Positions 50,559 through 60,827 of a DNA stretch of 64,000 nt are shown here, piece after piece. Source of the DNA: an uncultured Pelagibacteraceae bacterium (GTDB lineage: Bacteria > Pseudomonadota > Alphaproteobacteria > Pelagibacterales > Pelagibacteraceae). Below the pieces are notes generated by a model. That model searched no databases and had not been told where the DNA came from. It saw only the letters and a program-made list of their open reading frames with translations. The position numbers were made by a program, and so were the translations under genes. Within the stretch, counting starts at the first letter, position 1. Each line of letters begins with the position of its first letter. Where the stretch lies: contig CACKGF010000001.1 of the NCBI GenBank assembly GCA_902599625.1, forward strand, positions 1 through 64,000, in the 5' to 3' direction.

Positions 50559-51728
50559 ATGAAAAAAATCATAATATTAGGATCTACTGGATCAATAGGC
50601 AAACAGACATTAGAAATTCTAAAAAAAGATAAAAAAAATTTTAAAGTTATCTTGCTATCGACTGATAAGAATATCAAACTTATAAAAAAACAAATTAAAA
50701 TATTCAAAGCTAAAAACATTGTTGTAACAAATAAAGAAAAATACAAAATACTAAAAAAAAAGTTAAAAAAGGTTAATATATTTCCAGATTTTACTAATTT
50801 AGATAAAATGATAAAAGGGAAGGCAGACTATGCTATATCTGCGATTTCAGGTGTTAAGGGTTTAAGACCAACAATTAATATTATCAAAAAAACAAAAAGA
50901 ATTGCTATAGCGAATAAAGAGTCGATAATTTGTGGCTGGGAGCTCATACAAAAGGAATTAAAAAAACATAAGACAGAGTTTATACCTGTTGACTCAGAAC
51001 ATTTTTCAATTTGGTCAGTTATTCACAATTATGATAAATCAGAAATAGAAAAAATATTTTTAACTGCATCTGGAGGGCCTTTTTTAAATAAGAAGATTAA
51101 AAAAAAAACTAAACCTAAAGATGCAATCAATCATCCTAATTGGGAAATGGGAAAAAAAATTTCAATTGACTCTGCGACCCTCATGAACAAAATTTTTGAA
51201 ATTATTGAGGCAAAAAAAATATTCGACATTGAATTAAATAAATTTGATATTCTAGTGCATCCAAAGTCTTATATACATGCGATTGTAAAATTTAAAAACG
51301 GATTGATTAAAATAATTGCTCATGATACCGATATGAAAATCCCAATTTCAAATTCAATTTATTTAGGAGATAGTAATAAAAATTATGTTAGAACAAAAAA
51401 GATTGATTTAAAGATACTTAACTCATTAAGACTACAAAAAGTTAATTACAAAAAATTTCCAGTTATTGGACTTTTAAAAAAAATATCAAACAATAACAGT
51501 TTATTTGATACTGTTTTAGTGTCGGTAAATGATGAACTTGTAAGTCAATTTTTAGAAAATAAAATAAATTTTTTAGATATTTCATCTAAAATTTCTCTTT
51601 TATTGGATTTGCCGCTTTTTTCAAAATTTAAGCATCAAAAACCAAAAAATTTAGCTCAAATTGAAAAATTAAACGAGTTTGTAAGATTGAAAACGAGATC
51701 TTTAAGTGTAATATCCCAAAAAAAATGA
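50559..51728 (+). CDS. dxr: 1-deoxy-D-xylulose-5-phosphate reductoisomerase
   Basis: GSTGSIGKQTLEIL, NKESIICGWELI, PVDSEHFSIW, ASGGPFL. Confidence 0.96.
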   Translation: MKKIIILGSTGSIGKQTLEILKKDKKNFKVILLSTDKNIKLIKKQIKIFKAKNIVVTNKEKYKILKKKLKKVNIFPDFTNLDKMIKGKADYAISAISGVKGLRPTINIIKKTKRIAIANKESIICGWELIQKELKKHKTEFIPVDSEHFSIWSVIHNYDKSEIEKIFLTASGGPFLNKKIKKKTKPKDAINHPNWEMGKKISIDSATLMNKIFEIIEAKKIFDIELNKFDILVHPKSYIHAIVKFKNGLIKIIAHDTDMKIPISNSIYLGDSNKNYVRTKKIDLKILNSLRLQKVNYKKFPVIGLLKKISNNNSLFDTVLVSVNDELVSQFLENKINFLDISSKISLLLDLPLFSKFKHQKPKNLAQIEKLNEFVRLKTRSLSVISQKK

Positions 51729-53953
51729 AGTACTTATTTTTAGTTTTATTAATTCTGAAATTCGCATTTACAAATGCGTTTAGTGATATAATTAAAGATA
51801 TTGAAATTAAAAATAACAAGCGAATTACCAAAGAAACAATAATTACTTTTGGTGGAATTGAAATTGGCAAAGATTATTCTCAAGAAGAACTAAACACAAT
51901 TCTATTAGATCTTTATAACACAAATTTTTTCTCAGATATTAAATTTGAGGTAAAAGATAATGTTTTAATTGTTAAAGTTGAGGAAAGGAAAATTATCCAA
52001 CAAATTGTATTAAATGGAGTGAAAGCTGAAAAGACAAAAAATTCAATTATGAAAAATTTAAGTCTTAGAGAAAAAAGTCCTTATGTCAACTTTTTAGCTA
52101 AGCAAGACATTAAAAAAATTCAAAATTCTTTAAACAATAATGGTTATTATTTTAATAAAGTTGATGTAAAAATAAAAACAAATAATAATGAAACAGTAGA
52201 CTTGATTTATAACATAGATTTAGGTGAGAAAGCCCTAATTAACAAAATAATTTTTACAGGTGAAAAATACTATAAAGATAAAAAATTAAAGAATGTAATT
52301 GTAAGTGAGGAAAGCAAATTTTGGAAAGTTATCTCAAATAAAAAATATTTAAATCCAAATCAAATTAATCTTGATTTAAGATTGTTGGAAAAATTTTATT
52401 TAAATAAAGGTTTTTATAATGTACAAATCAAAAATTCATCTGCAATTTTCAATGATAATCATTTTAATTTAATTTACAATATCGACTCTGGGAATATTTA
52501 TACAATCAGGAATACAAAACTTATTTTACCAGATGATTTTGACGAAAAAGATTTTGACGAAGTCAAAAATATTTTGAAAGATTTAAAAGATAAACGATAC
52601 TCATTAAATAAATTAAATAAAGTTGTTAAGCAAATTGACAAAATTTCAGTTTCGAGACTATATGATTTTATAGATGCAACTATTGAAACTGAAATAATAG
52701 GTAACGATAAATTAGATATAAAATTTGTCGTTAAGGAAAGTGAAAAGTTTTATGTTAAGAAAATAAATATAATTGGGAATAATATAACTGAGGAAAGAGT
52801 ACTTAGAGATATGCTTGAGGTTGATGAAGGAGATCCATTTAATAAATTGCTACACGCTAAATCTATTAATAGCATGAAGGCTAGAAATATATTTCAAGAT
52901 GTAAAAAGTGAAATTATTGATACAAAAGACAAAAACCTGAAAAATATAAACATAACAGTTGAAGAAAAAGCAACAGGTGAGATACTTGTAGGAGCTGGAG
53001 TAGGCTCAGAGGGTGGTACAGCTCAATTCTCTGTTTCAGAAAACAATTTTCTAGGGAAAGGTGTAAAATTATCTACTGGTTTAAGGGTCAGTGAAGAACG
53101 TGTGAGGGGAAATTTTACAATTACAAATCCAAATTTTAATTATACAGAGAAAGCGTTATTCACAGATATTTTTGTTACAGATATTGATAAATTAAATGAC
53201 TCTGGTTATGAATCTACAAACGCAGGTTTTAGTCTTGGTACAGCGTTTGAACAATATGATGATTTTTTCTTTAGACCTACTTTTAGAACAGTCTATGAGG
53301 AGCTTACAACAAATACATTAGCTAGTGCAAACTTAAGGAAACAGGAAGGGTCATATTTTACGACCGAAGTTGGGTACACTCTTGATCTTGATAAAAGAAA
53401 CCAAAGATTTCAGACATCAGATGGATTTCAATCTAAATTCCTTCAAAACATTCCATTGATATCTGAGAGCGATACACTTTTAAATGGTTATCAATTCGAT
53501 ACATATCATTCCTATAATGATGTTACCGCAAGTTTAGGATTATATTTAAGAGCTGTTACAGGACTATCGGATGATGTAAGAATATCTGAAAGATTGAATT
53601 TACCAAGAAAAAGATTAAGAGGTTTTGAATCGGGTAAAATTGGACCAGTTGATGCCAATGACCATGTCGGTGGTAACTATGCTGCTGCACTTAATTTTCA
53701 AACTAATTTACCATTTTTATTTTCAAGTTTTCAAAGTGTAGATTTTAATTATTTTATTGATGCAGGTAATGTTTGGGGAGTAGATTATTCTAATACTGTT
53801 GGAGACTCGAGCCAAATAAGGAGCTCTACCGGAGTAGGACTTGAATGGTTTTCACCTATAGGCCCTTTTACTTTTACCTTAGCTCAGCCAATTTCAAAAA
53901 TTGATACTGATCAAACACAGAGTTTTCAATTTAATATTGGAACAACTTTTTAA
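51725..53953 (+). CDS. bamA: Outer membrane protein assembly factor BamA
   Basis: POTRA repeats; KRLRGFESGKIGP (RGF motif), terminal beta-signal FQFNIGTTF. Confidence 0.95.
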   Translation: MKYLFLVLLILKFAFTNAFSDIIKDIEIKNNKRITKETIITFGGIEIGKDYSQEELNTILLDLYNTNFFSDIKFEVKDNVLIVKVEERKIIQQIVLNGVKAEKTKNSIMKNLSLREKSPYVNFLAKQDIKKIQNSLNNNGYYFNKVDVKIKTNNNETVDLIYNIDLGEKALINKIIFTGEKYYKDKKLKNVIVSEESKFWKVISNKKYLNPNQINLDLRLLEKFYLNKGFYNVQIKNSSAIFNDNHFNLIYNIDSGNIYTIRNTKLILPDDFDEKDFDEVKNILKDLKDKRYSLNKLNKVVKQIDKISVSRLYDFIDATIETEIIGNDKLDIKFVVKESEKFYVKKINIIGNNITEERVLRDMLEVDEGDPFNKLLHAKSINSMKARNIFQDVKSEIIDTKDKNLKNINITVEEKATGEILVGAGVGSEGGTAQFSVSENNFLGKGVKLSTGLRVSEERVRGNFTITNPNFNYTEKALFTDIFVTDIDKLNDSGYESTNAGFSLGTAFEQYDDFFFRPTFRTVYEELTTNTLASANLRKQEGSYFTTEVGYTLDLDKRNQRFQTSDGFQSKFLQNIPLISESDTLLNGYQFDTYHSYNDVTASLGLYLRAVTGLSDDVRISERLNLPRKRLRGFESGKIGPVDANDHVGGNYAAALNFQTNLPFLFSSFQSVDFNYFIDAGNVWGVDYSNTVGDSSQIRSSTGVGLEWFSPIGPFTFTLAQPISKIDTDQTQSFQFNIGTTF

Positions 53954-53959
53954 GCTCAG

Positions 53960-54478
53960 ATGAAAAAAAAAATAATTCTTATTGTTATATTTCTTTTGGT
54001 GTCGATACCTTCATTTTCTAATGAAAAAATCGTTTATCTTGATGTAGAAAAAATAATGCAAGAGTCAATTGCTGGAAAGTCAATAATTGCTCAATTAAAA
54101 AAAAAGCGAGATAAATCAATATCCGAGTTCAAAAAAAGAGAAAAAGATATTGTTGAAAAAGAAAAAAAATTGATTTCCCAAAAAAATCTTCTTAATGATG
54201 AGGAATTTAAAAAAAAATTAAAGGACTTGAGAAGTGATGTTTCAAACTATCAAAAAGATAGAAATAAAGTTTCTAACGAAATAACACAAAAAAGAATTAA
54301 AGCTTCTACAAGTTTAATCAAGAAACTTACTCCAATATTAGAGGCCTATTCTAAAGAAAAATCTATAAAGATAATCATCCAAAAAAAGCATATTGTGATG
54401 GGTAGTAAAGAGGATGATATAACTAAAGATATACTTGATCTAGTAAATCAAAAAGTTAAAAATATTAAAATAGATTAA
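53960..54478 (+). CDS. skp: OmpH/Skp family periplasmic chaperone
   Basis: Signal peptide; YLDVEKIMQESIAGKSI; coiled-coil charged region; after bamA. Confidence 0.85.
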   Translation: MKKKIILIVIFLLVSIPSFSNEKIVYLDVEKIMQESIAGKSIIAQLKKKRDKSISEFKKREKDIVEKEKKLISQKNLLNDEEFKKKLKDLRSDVSNYQKDRNKVSNEITQKRIKASTSLIKKLTPILEAYSKEKSIKIIIQKKHIVMGSKEDDITKDILDLVNQKVKNIKID

Positions 54479-54482
54479 TTAA

Positions 54483-54932
54483 ATGTCTAACAGTTTAACA
54501 AAAGATCAAATAAAAGAATTATTACCACACAGAGAACCAATGCTTTTATTAGATGGTCTGGTTGATATAAAAACACTAAGTTCTGCAACAGCAATTGTCA
54601 ATGTCACAAAAGAAAGTTTTTTTGTTCAAGGTCACTTTCCAGGCCAACCTGTTATGCCAGGTGTATTAATCGTAGAAGCATTTGGACAAGCTGCAGCAGC
54701 TTTAACAGCTCATGGCTTAGATAAGTCAACCTATGAAAATAAATTAGTTTTTTTAATGAATATAGAAAAAGCAAGGTTTAGAAATCCAGTTATACCAAAT
54801 TGCAAGCTTGAGCTTAAGATTCAAGCTATCAGATCTCACGGAAGAGTTTGGAAATACAAAGGGGACGCTTTTGTTAATGAGTTAAAAATGGCTGATGCTA
54901 TATGGTCTGCTACAATTGTGGACAGGAAATAA
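54483..54932 (+). CDS. fabZ: 3-hydroxyacyl-ACP dehydratase FabZ
   Basis: LLPHREPMLLLDGL, GHFPGQPVMPGVLIVEAFGQAAA. Confidence 0.97.
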   Translation: MSNSLTKDQIKELLPHREPMLLLDGLVDIKTLSSATAIVNVTKESFFVQGHFPGQPVMPGVLIVEAFGQAAAALTAHGLDKSTYENKLVFLMNIEKARFRNPVIPNCKLELKIQAIRSHGRVWKYKGDAFVNELKMADAIWSATIVDRK

Positions 54933-54986
54933 TTAGCAATAAAACTTGATAAGTAAAGGTTACAAGTATTTGTTATTAATTCTTAG

Positions 54987-55967
54987 ATGCCAAATCCTTT
55001 TTTTAAAAATCACGGACCTTTGAATCTGGAAAGTATTAATAAAGTTTTAGATATTAAAGACAAAATTAACATTAAAAATACTAAAATTTTTGACATAACT
55101 GACTTAAAATCAGCCTCCACAAAAGATATTACTTTTCTTCATTCAAACAAATACAAATTAGAGGCATCAACTACAAAAGCAGCAGCTTGTATAACTAGCG
55201 AAAATTTACAGCATATATTACCAAAAAAATGTGAAAAAATTATTGTTGAAAACGTTTTAGTGAGCACCGCAAAAATAACAGAAATTTTATACCCCGACTC
55301 TGTTAATGATGATTTTGACAATTCAGTAAAAGAAATATCAAAAACTAAATTTAAAAATAAAGTAAATTTTGGAAAAAATGTTCTCATTGGTTCTAACGTA
55401 AAAATTGGCAAAAACTGTTCGATTGGTCACAATACTATAATTGAAAAGAATGTTGTAATTGGTGATAATTGCTCAATTGGATCAAACACGATTATAAGAA
55501 ATACAATTTTAAAAAATTATGTTAAAGTTTTAGATGGTTGCGTTATAGGTAAAAAGGGTTTTGGTTTTTTTCCTATAAATGGAAATAATTATAGATTTCC
55601 ACAAATAGGAACAGTTCTTATTAATGATTATTCGGAGATTGGTTGTGGATCAACAATAGATAGAGGCTCTATTTCAAACACAATCATTGGTAAAAACACT
55701 TATCTTGATAATCAAATACATATTGCGCACAATGTTAAGATTGGAGACAATTGTATAATTGCAGGTCAAGTTGGCTTTGCTGGATCGTCAACTTTAGGTA
55801 ATAATGTTATGATAGGCGGTCAAGCCGGTATCTCAGGACATCTTAAAATTGGAAATTATATTAAAATTGGTGGAGGAAGTGGTGTTTTAAAAGATATCCC
55901 AGATAATAGTAGAGTTATGGGGTATCCAGCAAAGAATTTAAAAGAATTTATTAAAGAGAACAAATAA
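54987..55967 (+). CDS. lpxD: UDP-3-O-acylglucosamine N-acyltransferase LpxD
   Basis: Hexapeptide repeats; GKKGFGFFP, DRGSISNTIIGKNTYLDNQIHIAHNVKIG. Confidence 0.95.
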   Translation: MPNPFFKNHGPLNLESINKVLDIKDKINIKNTKIFDITDLKSASTKDITFLHSNKYKLEASTTKAAACITSENLQHILPKKCEKIIVENVLVSTAKITEILYPDSVNDDFDNSVKEISKTKFKNKVNFGKNVLIGSNVKIGKNCSIGHNTIIEKNVVIGDNCSIGSNTIIRNTILKNYVKVLDGCVIGKKGFGFFPINGNNYRFPQIGTVLINDYSEIGCGSTIDRGSISNTIIGKNTYLDNQIHIAHNVKIGDNCIIAGQVGFAGSSTLGNNVMIGGQAGISGHLKIGNYIKIGGGSGVLKDIPDNSRVMGYPAKNLKEFIKENK

Positions 55968-55976
55968 AAAAAATTT

Positions 55977-56759
55977 ATGATTCATAAAACAGCAATTGTA
56001 GATAAAAAAGCAAAAATTTCATCAAAAGCTATTATAGGACCTTATAGTATCGTAGGTCCGAATGTTGAAATAGGCGAAGGCACAGAAATTCAATCTCATG
56101 TTAATATTACAGGAAATACAATTATTGGTAATAATACAAAAATTTTTCCATTTGCGTCAGTTGGCACAAATCCGCAAGATTTAAAATATAAAGGGGAGGA
56201 AACGAAATTAGAAATAGGAAGTGATAACGTGATAAGAGAACATGTAACAATAAACAAAGGTACAGATGGAGGGGGTGGAATAACAAAAATAGGCAATAAT
56301 AATTTAATAATGATAGGCGCTCACATTGCACACGATTGCATGATTGGTAATAATGTGGTTATTGCAAACAGCGCAGCTATTGCCGGCCATGCAAAAATTT
56401 CAGATGACGTAATCATTGGGGGTAATTGTGGTATTCATCAATTTACAAGAATAGGTAAAATGGCAATGATAGGTGGCATGTCTGGAGTTTCCAGAGATGT
56501 AATTCCATACGGATTATCATTCGGTAATAGAAACTACCTTGAAGGAATTAATCTCATTGGTCTTAGAAGAAAAAAAGTTTCAAATAAAGAAATTTTAGTT
56601 CTTTCAGAAGCTTATAAAGAAATATTTAAGACAAAATCTTTGCATGAAAATTTAGCAAAACTAAGCGAAAATCTTAAGGTAAACTCTTATGTAAGGGAAG
56701 TGATAGACTTTATTAACCATGATAAAAAAAGGCCAATTTGTACGCCTCTAAATAGATAA
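55977..56759 (+). CDS. lpxA: UDP-N-acetylglucosamine acyltransferase LpxA
   Basis: Hexapeptide repeats; FPFASVGTNPQDLKYKGEET, REHVTINKGT. Confidence 0.96.
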   Translation: MIHKTAIVDKKAKISSKAIIGPYSIVGPNVEIGEGTEIQSHVNITGNTIIGNNTKIFPFASVGTNPQDLKYKGEETKLEIGSDNVIREHVTINKGTDGGGGITKIGNNNLIMIGAHIAHDCMIGNNVVIANSAAIAGHAKISDDVIIGGNCGIHQFTRIGKMAMIGGMSGVSRDVIPYGLSFGNRNYLEGINLIGLRRKKVSNKEILVLSEAYKEIFKTKSLHENLAKLSENLKVNSYVREVIDFINHDKKRPICTPLNR

Positions 56760-56760
56760 A

Positions 56761-57549
56761 ATGATTGGTTTATTCTTTGGCGATACCGATTTTCCAAAAT
56801 TAATTTTGAAAAAACTAAAAAAAACTAAAAAAAAATATCTTATCTTAGATTTATCAAGAAAAAATATTTTCAAGAAGAATTCAAAATCGTTCAGAATAAA
56901 CATAGGACGTTTTGGATCAATTTTGAAATTATTGAGAGAGAATAAATGCAAAAAAGTAATATTTGCAGGTAAAATAGATAAACCAAATTTGTCAAAATTA
57001 AAACTTGATATGACTGGAATTTACTATCTTCCGAGAATTATCAAAGCTTATAAAAAAGGGGATGCTGCTATATTAAAAGAATTAATTAATATTTTATCTC
57101 TAGAAAACATAAAAGTAATAAAATCTACGTTTTTTACTCCAGAACTATCATTAAAGAAAGGTACCTATACAAAAAATAAACCAACTAAAGATGACTTAAA
57201 TGATATTAAAAAAGGTGAAAATATTCTTAAAAAAACAAATGCCTTTGACCATATTCAAGCAATTATTATAAGGGAAAATTCGATTTTTAAAGAAACCTCA
57301 AGGGGTACTAAAAGTTTAATTAAAAAAATGAATAAAACAAAAATCAAAAGAGGTGTATTAATTAAATATCCAAAGAAAAAACAAGATATGAGAGTTGATT
57401 TACCTACAATAGGTTTGGATACTTTAAAGGATTGTAAAAATGCAGGTCTTAAAGGGGTTGTACTCAAAGATAAACAAAATATTTTTTTAGAAAAAAAAAA
57501 ATGCATTAATTTTGCCACTAAAAATAAGATGTTTATATTAGTAAAATGA
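56761..57549 (+). CDS. lpxI: UDP-2,3-diacylglucosamine diphosphatase LpxI (DUF1009)
   Basis: KKVIFAGKIDKPN, KGDAAILKELI, DMRVDLPTIGLDTL; between lpxA and lpxB. Confidence 0.9.
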   Translation: MIGLFFGDTDFPKLILKKLKKTKKKYLILDLSRKNIFKKNSKSFRINIGRFGSILKLLRENKCKKVIFAGKIDKPNLSKLKLDMTGIYYLPRIIKAYKKGDAAILKELINILSLENIKVIKSTFFTPELSLKKGTYTKNKPTKDDLNDIKKGENILKKTNAFDHIQAIIIRENSIFKETSRGTKSLIKKMNKTKIKRGVLIKYPKKKQDMRVDLPTIGLDTLKDCKNAGLKGVVLKDKQNIFLEKKKCINFATKNKMFILVK

Positions 57550-58676
57550 AAAAAATCTTTATATTAACAGGGGAATCTTCAGGAGATAAATTGGCATCAA
57601 CAGTAATTGAAAAAATTCAAAAACAAAATAAAGATGTGAAGTTTTTGTCAGTCGGTGGATCAAATTTAACAAGTTTAGGCATAAATTCAATTTTCAATAT
57701 TGAACAAATTACTTATATGGGTTTTACAAGCGTCTTATTTAATATTTTTAAAATTAAAAAAAAAATTGATTTCACTGTAAAAGAAATTATTAAATTTGAC
57801 CCTGATATATTATTTAGTGTAGATAGTCCTGATTTTACCTTACGCGTTGCCGAACGAGTAAAAAAAATTAATGCTAATATTAAGACTATTCATTATGTTG
57901 CGCCTCAAGTATGGATTTGGAGAGAAGGAAGAGTAAAAAAATTCAAAAAATTTATTGATCATTTTTTATTATTGTTTGATTTTGAAAGAAAATATTTTGA
58001 TAAAGAAAATATCCCAAACACATTTGTAGGGCATCCTTTATTAGAAAAAAATAAATCTAAAGTTGATATATCTCATATTTCTAGAGGAAAGAAAATAATT
58101 TCTATATTCCCAGGAAGTAGAATGTCAGAGCTAAAAGTACTTTTACCAATTTTAATCGAATTCATAAAGCTAATGAACAAAAAATATAAAGATTTTGTTT
58201 TCGTGTTTCATTCAACATTAGAAAATATAAATTTTATTACTGAAAAATTAGAAAAATCAAATTTAGATAATTGTGATATTGTAGTAGATAAAGATATCAA
58301 GTCTGAGGTACTACTCAATTCAATTTTTGCTGTATCAAAATCAGGCACTGTTTCTTTGGAAATTTGTAATGCAAAAGTACCTTCAATTATTATTTATAAG
58401 ATAAATTATGTTAATTACCTAATAATGAAGTCTCTCGTAAAAGTTAAGTTCGCTAATATTATAAATATAATAAATAAAAGAGAAGTTATTCCAGAACTCT
58501 TACAAAATGAGTGTAATGCTAAAGAAATTTATAAATCAACTGTATACTTCTTAAAAAATCCAAAATTTGCACAAAATCAAGTTGAAGAATGCTCAAAAAC
58601 TCTTGATCAGATAAGACCTCTTAGTTCCTCTAACGAGGAGGCCGCAAAAGTCTTAAATAAATATCTTATTTCCTAA
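57546..58676 (+). CDS. lpxB: Lipid-A-disaccharide synthase
   Basis: LTGESSGDKLAS, VAPQVWIWREGRVKKF, FPGSRMSEL, SGTVSLE. Confidence 0.96.
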   Translation: MKKIFILTGESSGDKLASTVIEKIQKQNKDVKFLSVGGSNLTSLGINSIFNIEQITYMGFTSVLFNIFKIKKKIDFTVKEIIKFDPDILFSVDSPDFTLRVAERVKKINANIKTIHYVAPQVWIWREGRVKKFKKFIDHFLLLFDFERKYFDKENIPNTFVGHPLLEKNKSKVDISHISRGKKIISIFPGSRMSELKVLLPILIEFIKLMNKKYKDFVFVFHSTLENINFITEKLEKSNLDNCDIVVDKDIKSEVLLNSIFAVSKSGTVSLEICNAKVPSIIIYKINYVNYLIMKSLVKVKFANIINIINKREVIPELLQNECNAKEIYKSTVYFLKNPKFAQNQVEECSKTLDQIRPLSSSNEEAAKVLNKYLIS

Positions 58677-60053
58677 TCTTTTTAGAACTTCATCTTTACC
58701 TAAAGAAATGATAATATCATAAATACCTGGTCCATATTTTGATCCTGTTAATGCAATTCTTAATGGTTGGCCAACACCTTTAAAATTTGTATTATTAGAC
58801 TTAATCAATTCATTTACCAATGGTTCTAAATTCTCTCGGTCAAATTTAGATAGATTTTTTATTCTATTAGTAAATTCAGCTATTATTTTTTTTGATCTAT
58901 CATCTATTAATTTTAAATCATCATTATTGAACTGAACTTTTTCAGAAAGTAAGTATTTTGAATTATTAAAAATATCTTCTAATGTTTTCGCTTTATTTTT
59001 GAGAAATATAAGAGATTTTTTTATTTGATCTTCTTTTTCAGGAAGTATTTTTTCTTTATAATTTTCACAAAATTCTTTTAATTGATCAAATAAATTATCC
59101 TCTTTCATATTCTTAATATAATACTCATTCATAGATAAAATACGGTTTAAATCTAATTTAGAGGGAGATTTTCCAACACCTTCTAAATTAAAGTGTTTGA
59201 TACTTTCTTCTAAATTAAAAATTTCTTTATCTTTAAAAGACCACCCTAATCTTAACAAATAATTTCTTAAAGCTTCAGGCATTATTCCAATTTTTGAATA
59301 ATCATCTAGTGTAGAATCTTTATCCCTTTTTGATAATTTTTTACCCTCTTTTGTATGAATTAAAGGTATGTGGGCAAATTCAGGGAGATCCCAATTCATA
59401 GCCTCGTATATCTGTATTTGTTTAAAAGTATTTATTTTATGATCATCTCCCCTGATGATATGTGTCACTTTCATATCATGGTCGTCTACGGTTACTGATA
59501 AATTATATGTCGGGGTACCATCATTTCTCAAAATTACAAAATCTTCAATTGTATTATTATCTATCTCAACATCACCTTGCACTAAATCTTTTAATTTAGA
59601 TTTACCATCTATCTTACTTTTAAATCTAATTACTGGTTTTATGTTTTTTGGAGCCTCGCTTTCATTCTTATCTCTCCATTTTCTGTCGTAAATATATGGA
59701 ATTTTTTTTTGTTTAGCTCTTTTCTTTTGTTCTTCAATTTCCTCATTTGAGCAATAACATTTATAAGCGTTTCCTTTTTTTAATAGATCCTCTGCAATTT
59801 TAACATGGCTACTTATTTTGGTTGATTGTATGTACTCATCGCTATCGTGATTTATACCAATCCATTTTAAGGACTGAATAATTTGATTTTGGTATTCTTT
59901 TTTTGATCTTTCTTTATCTGTATCTTCTATTCTTAGAAGAAAATTTCCACCCTTATTTTTTGCAAATAACCAATTGAATAGAGCGGTTCTCACACCACCT
60001 ATATGAAGCGGCCCCGTAGGTGATGGAGCAAATCTTGTTGCTACTTTTGACAT
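58653..60053 (-). CDS. gltX: Glutamyl-tRNA synthetase
   Basis: RFAPSPTGPLHIGGVRTALFNWL; KLSKRD (KMSKS-like). Confidence 0.96.
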   Translation of the reverse strand: MSKVATRFAPSPTGPLHIGGVRTALFNWLFAKNKGGNFLLRIEDTDKERSKKEYQNQIIQSLKWIGINHDSDEYIQSTKISSHVKIAEDLLKKGNAYKCYCSNEEIEEQKKRAKQKKIPYIYDRKWRDKNESEAPKNIKPVIRFKSKIDGKSKLKDLVQGDVEIDNNTIEDFVILRNDGTPTYNLSVTVDDHDMKVTHIIRGDDHKINTFKQIQIYEAMNWDLPEFAHIPLIHTKEGKKLSKRDKDSTLDDYSKIGIMPEALRNYLLRLGWSFKDKEIFNLEESIKHFNLEGVGKSPSKLDLNRILSMNEYYIKNMKEDNLFDQLKEFCENYKEKILPEKEDQIKKSLIFLKNKAKTLEDIFNNSKYLLSEKVQFNNDDLKLIDDRSKKIIAEFTNRIKNLSKFDRENLEPLVNELIKSNNTNFKGVGQPLRIALTGSKYGPGIYDIIISLGKDEVLKRLGNKIFI

Positions 60054-60075
60054 TAATATTGTTTAGACTATTTTT

Positions 60076-60747
60076 TTAGAAGTTTCTATATAAAGATACT
60101 AGAACACCTTGAACTTTTACTCTATCAGGACCAAAAATTTTAGTTTCGTAATTTCTATTTGCACTCTCAAGCGCTATAGTTTTACCTTTTCTTCTAATCC
60201 TTTTAAGCATGGCTTCATGGTCATCAATTAATGCAACCACAATTTTTCCATTTTCAGCAGTATCAGCTTTTTTTACAATAACTGTATCACCATTATTTAT
60301 TCCAGCTTCTATCATAGAGTCACCTTGAACTTTAAGGCCAAAAAATTCTCCATTTTTCTCAATATTTGCTGGAAGGGGAATTCTGCTCACTTCATTTTGA
60401 ATAGCTTCAACTGGTGTACCGGCTGCAATTTTTCCTAAAACTGGAATTTCGTTTTCATTGTCTGTGGTTTCATCAAGTCCTCCCTTTATTACACTTGGCG
60501 AAAATGAATTATAAATATCATTTGCAGAAGCTGTTTCAGGTAATTTTACAACCTCTAATGCTCTTGCTTTATGCGCCAATCTTTTAATAAAACCTCTCTC
60601 TTCTAACGCACTTATTAATCTATGTATTCCTGACTTAGATTTAAGATTTAAAGAGCTTTTCATTTCTTCATAAGATGGAGAAACACCACTGCTTCTTAGC
60701 TTCTTATTGATGAACATTAATAAATTTTTTTGTTTTTTAGTAAGCAT
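60076..60747 (-). CDS. lexA: LexA repressor
   Basis: w[24 protein letters not shown]; Ala-Gly cleavage site [19 protein letters not shown]. Start moved from 60765 to 60747. Confidence 0.95.
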   Translation of the reverse strand: MLTKKQKNLLMFINKKLRSSGVSPSYEEMKSSLNLKSKSGIHRLISALEERGFIKRLAHKARALEVVKLPETASANDIYNSFSPSVIKGGLDETTDNENEIPVLGKIAAGTPVEAIQNEVSRIPLPANIEKNGEFFGLKVQGDSMIEAGINNGDTVIVKKADTAENGKIVVALIDDHEAMLKRIRRKGKTIALESANRNYETKIFGPDRVKVQGVLVSLYRNF

Positions 60748-60769
60748 AGAACAAATTACGTACATCTAT

Positions 60770-60784
60770 GTTCTACAAAAGTTC
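60770..60784. promoter_or_regulatory. SOS box GTTC-N7-GTTC upstream of lexA, inside its promoter spacer
   Basis: GTTC TACAAAA GTTC; minus-strand -35 TTGATA (60786-60791) and -10 TAGATG (60763-60768) with 17-bp spacer. Confidence 0.85.
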
Positions 60785-60827
60785 TTATCAATTAACAATA
60801 GAAAAAAATAGAGGAAATATGGGGTTT

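Noticed and set aside
55139-55411. Antisense ORFs in lpxD/lpxA (55139..55411, 56096..56296, 56122..56331)
   Set aside because: Hexapeptide-repeat codon patterns often leave open antisense frames; no independent support.
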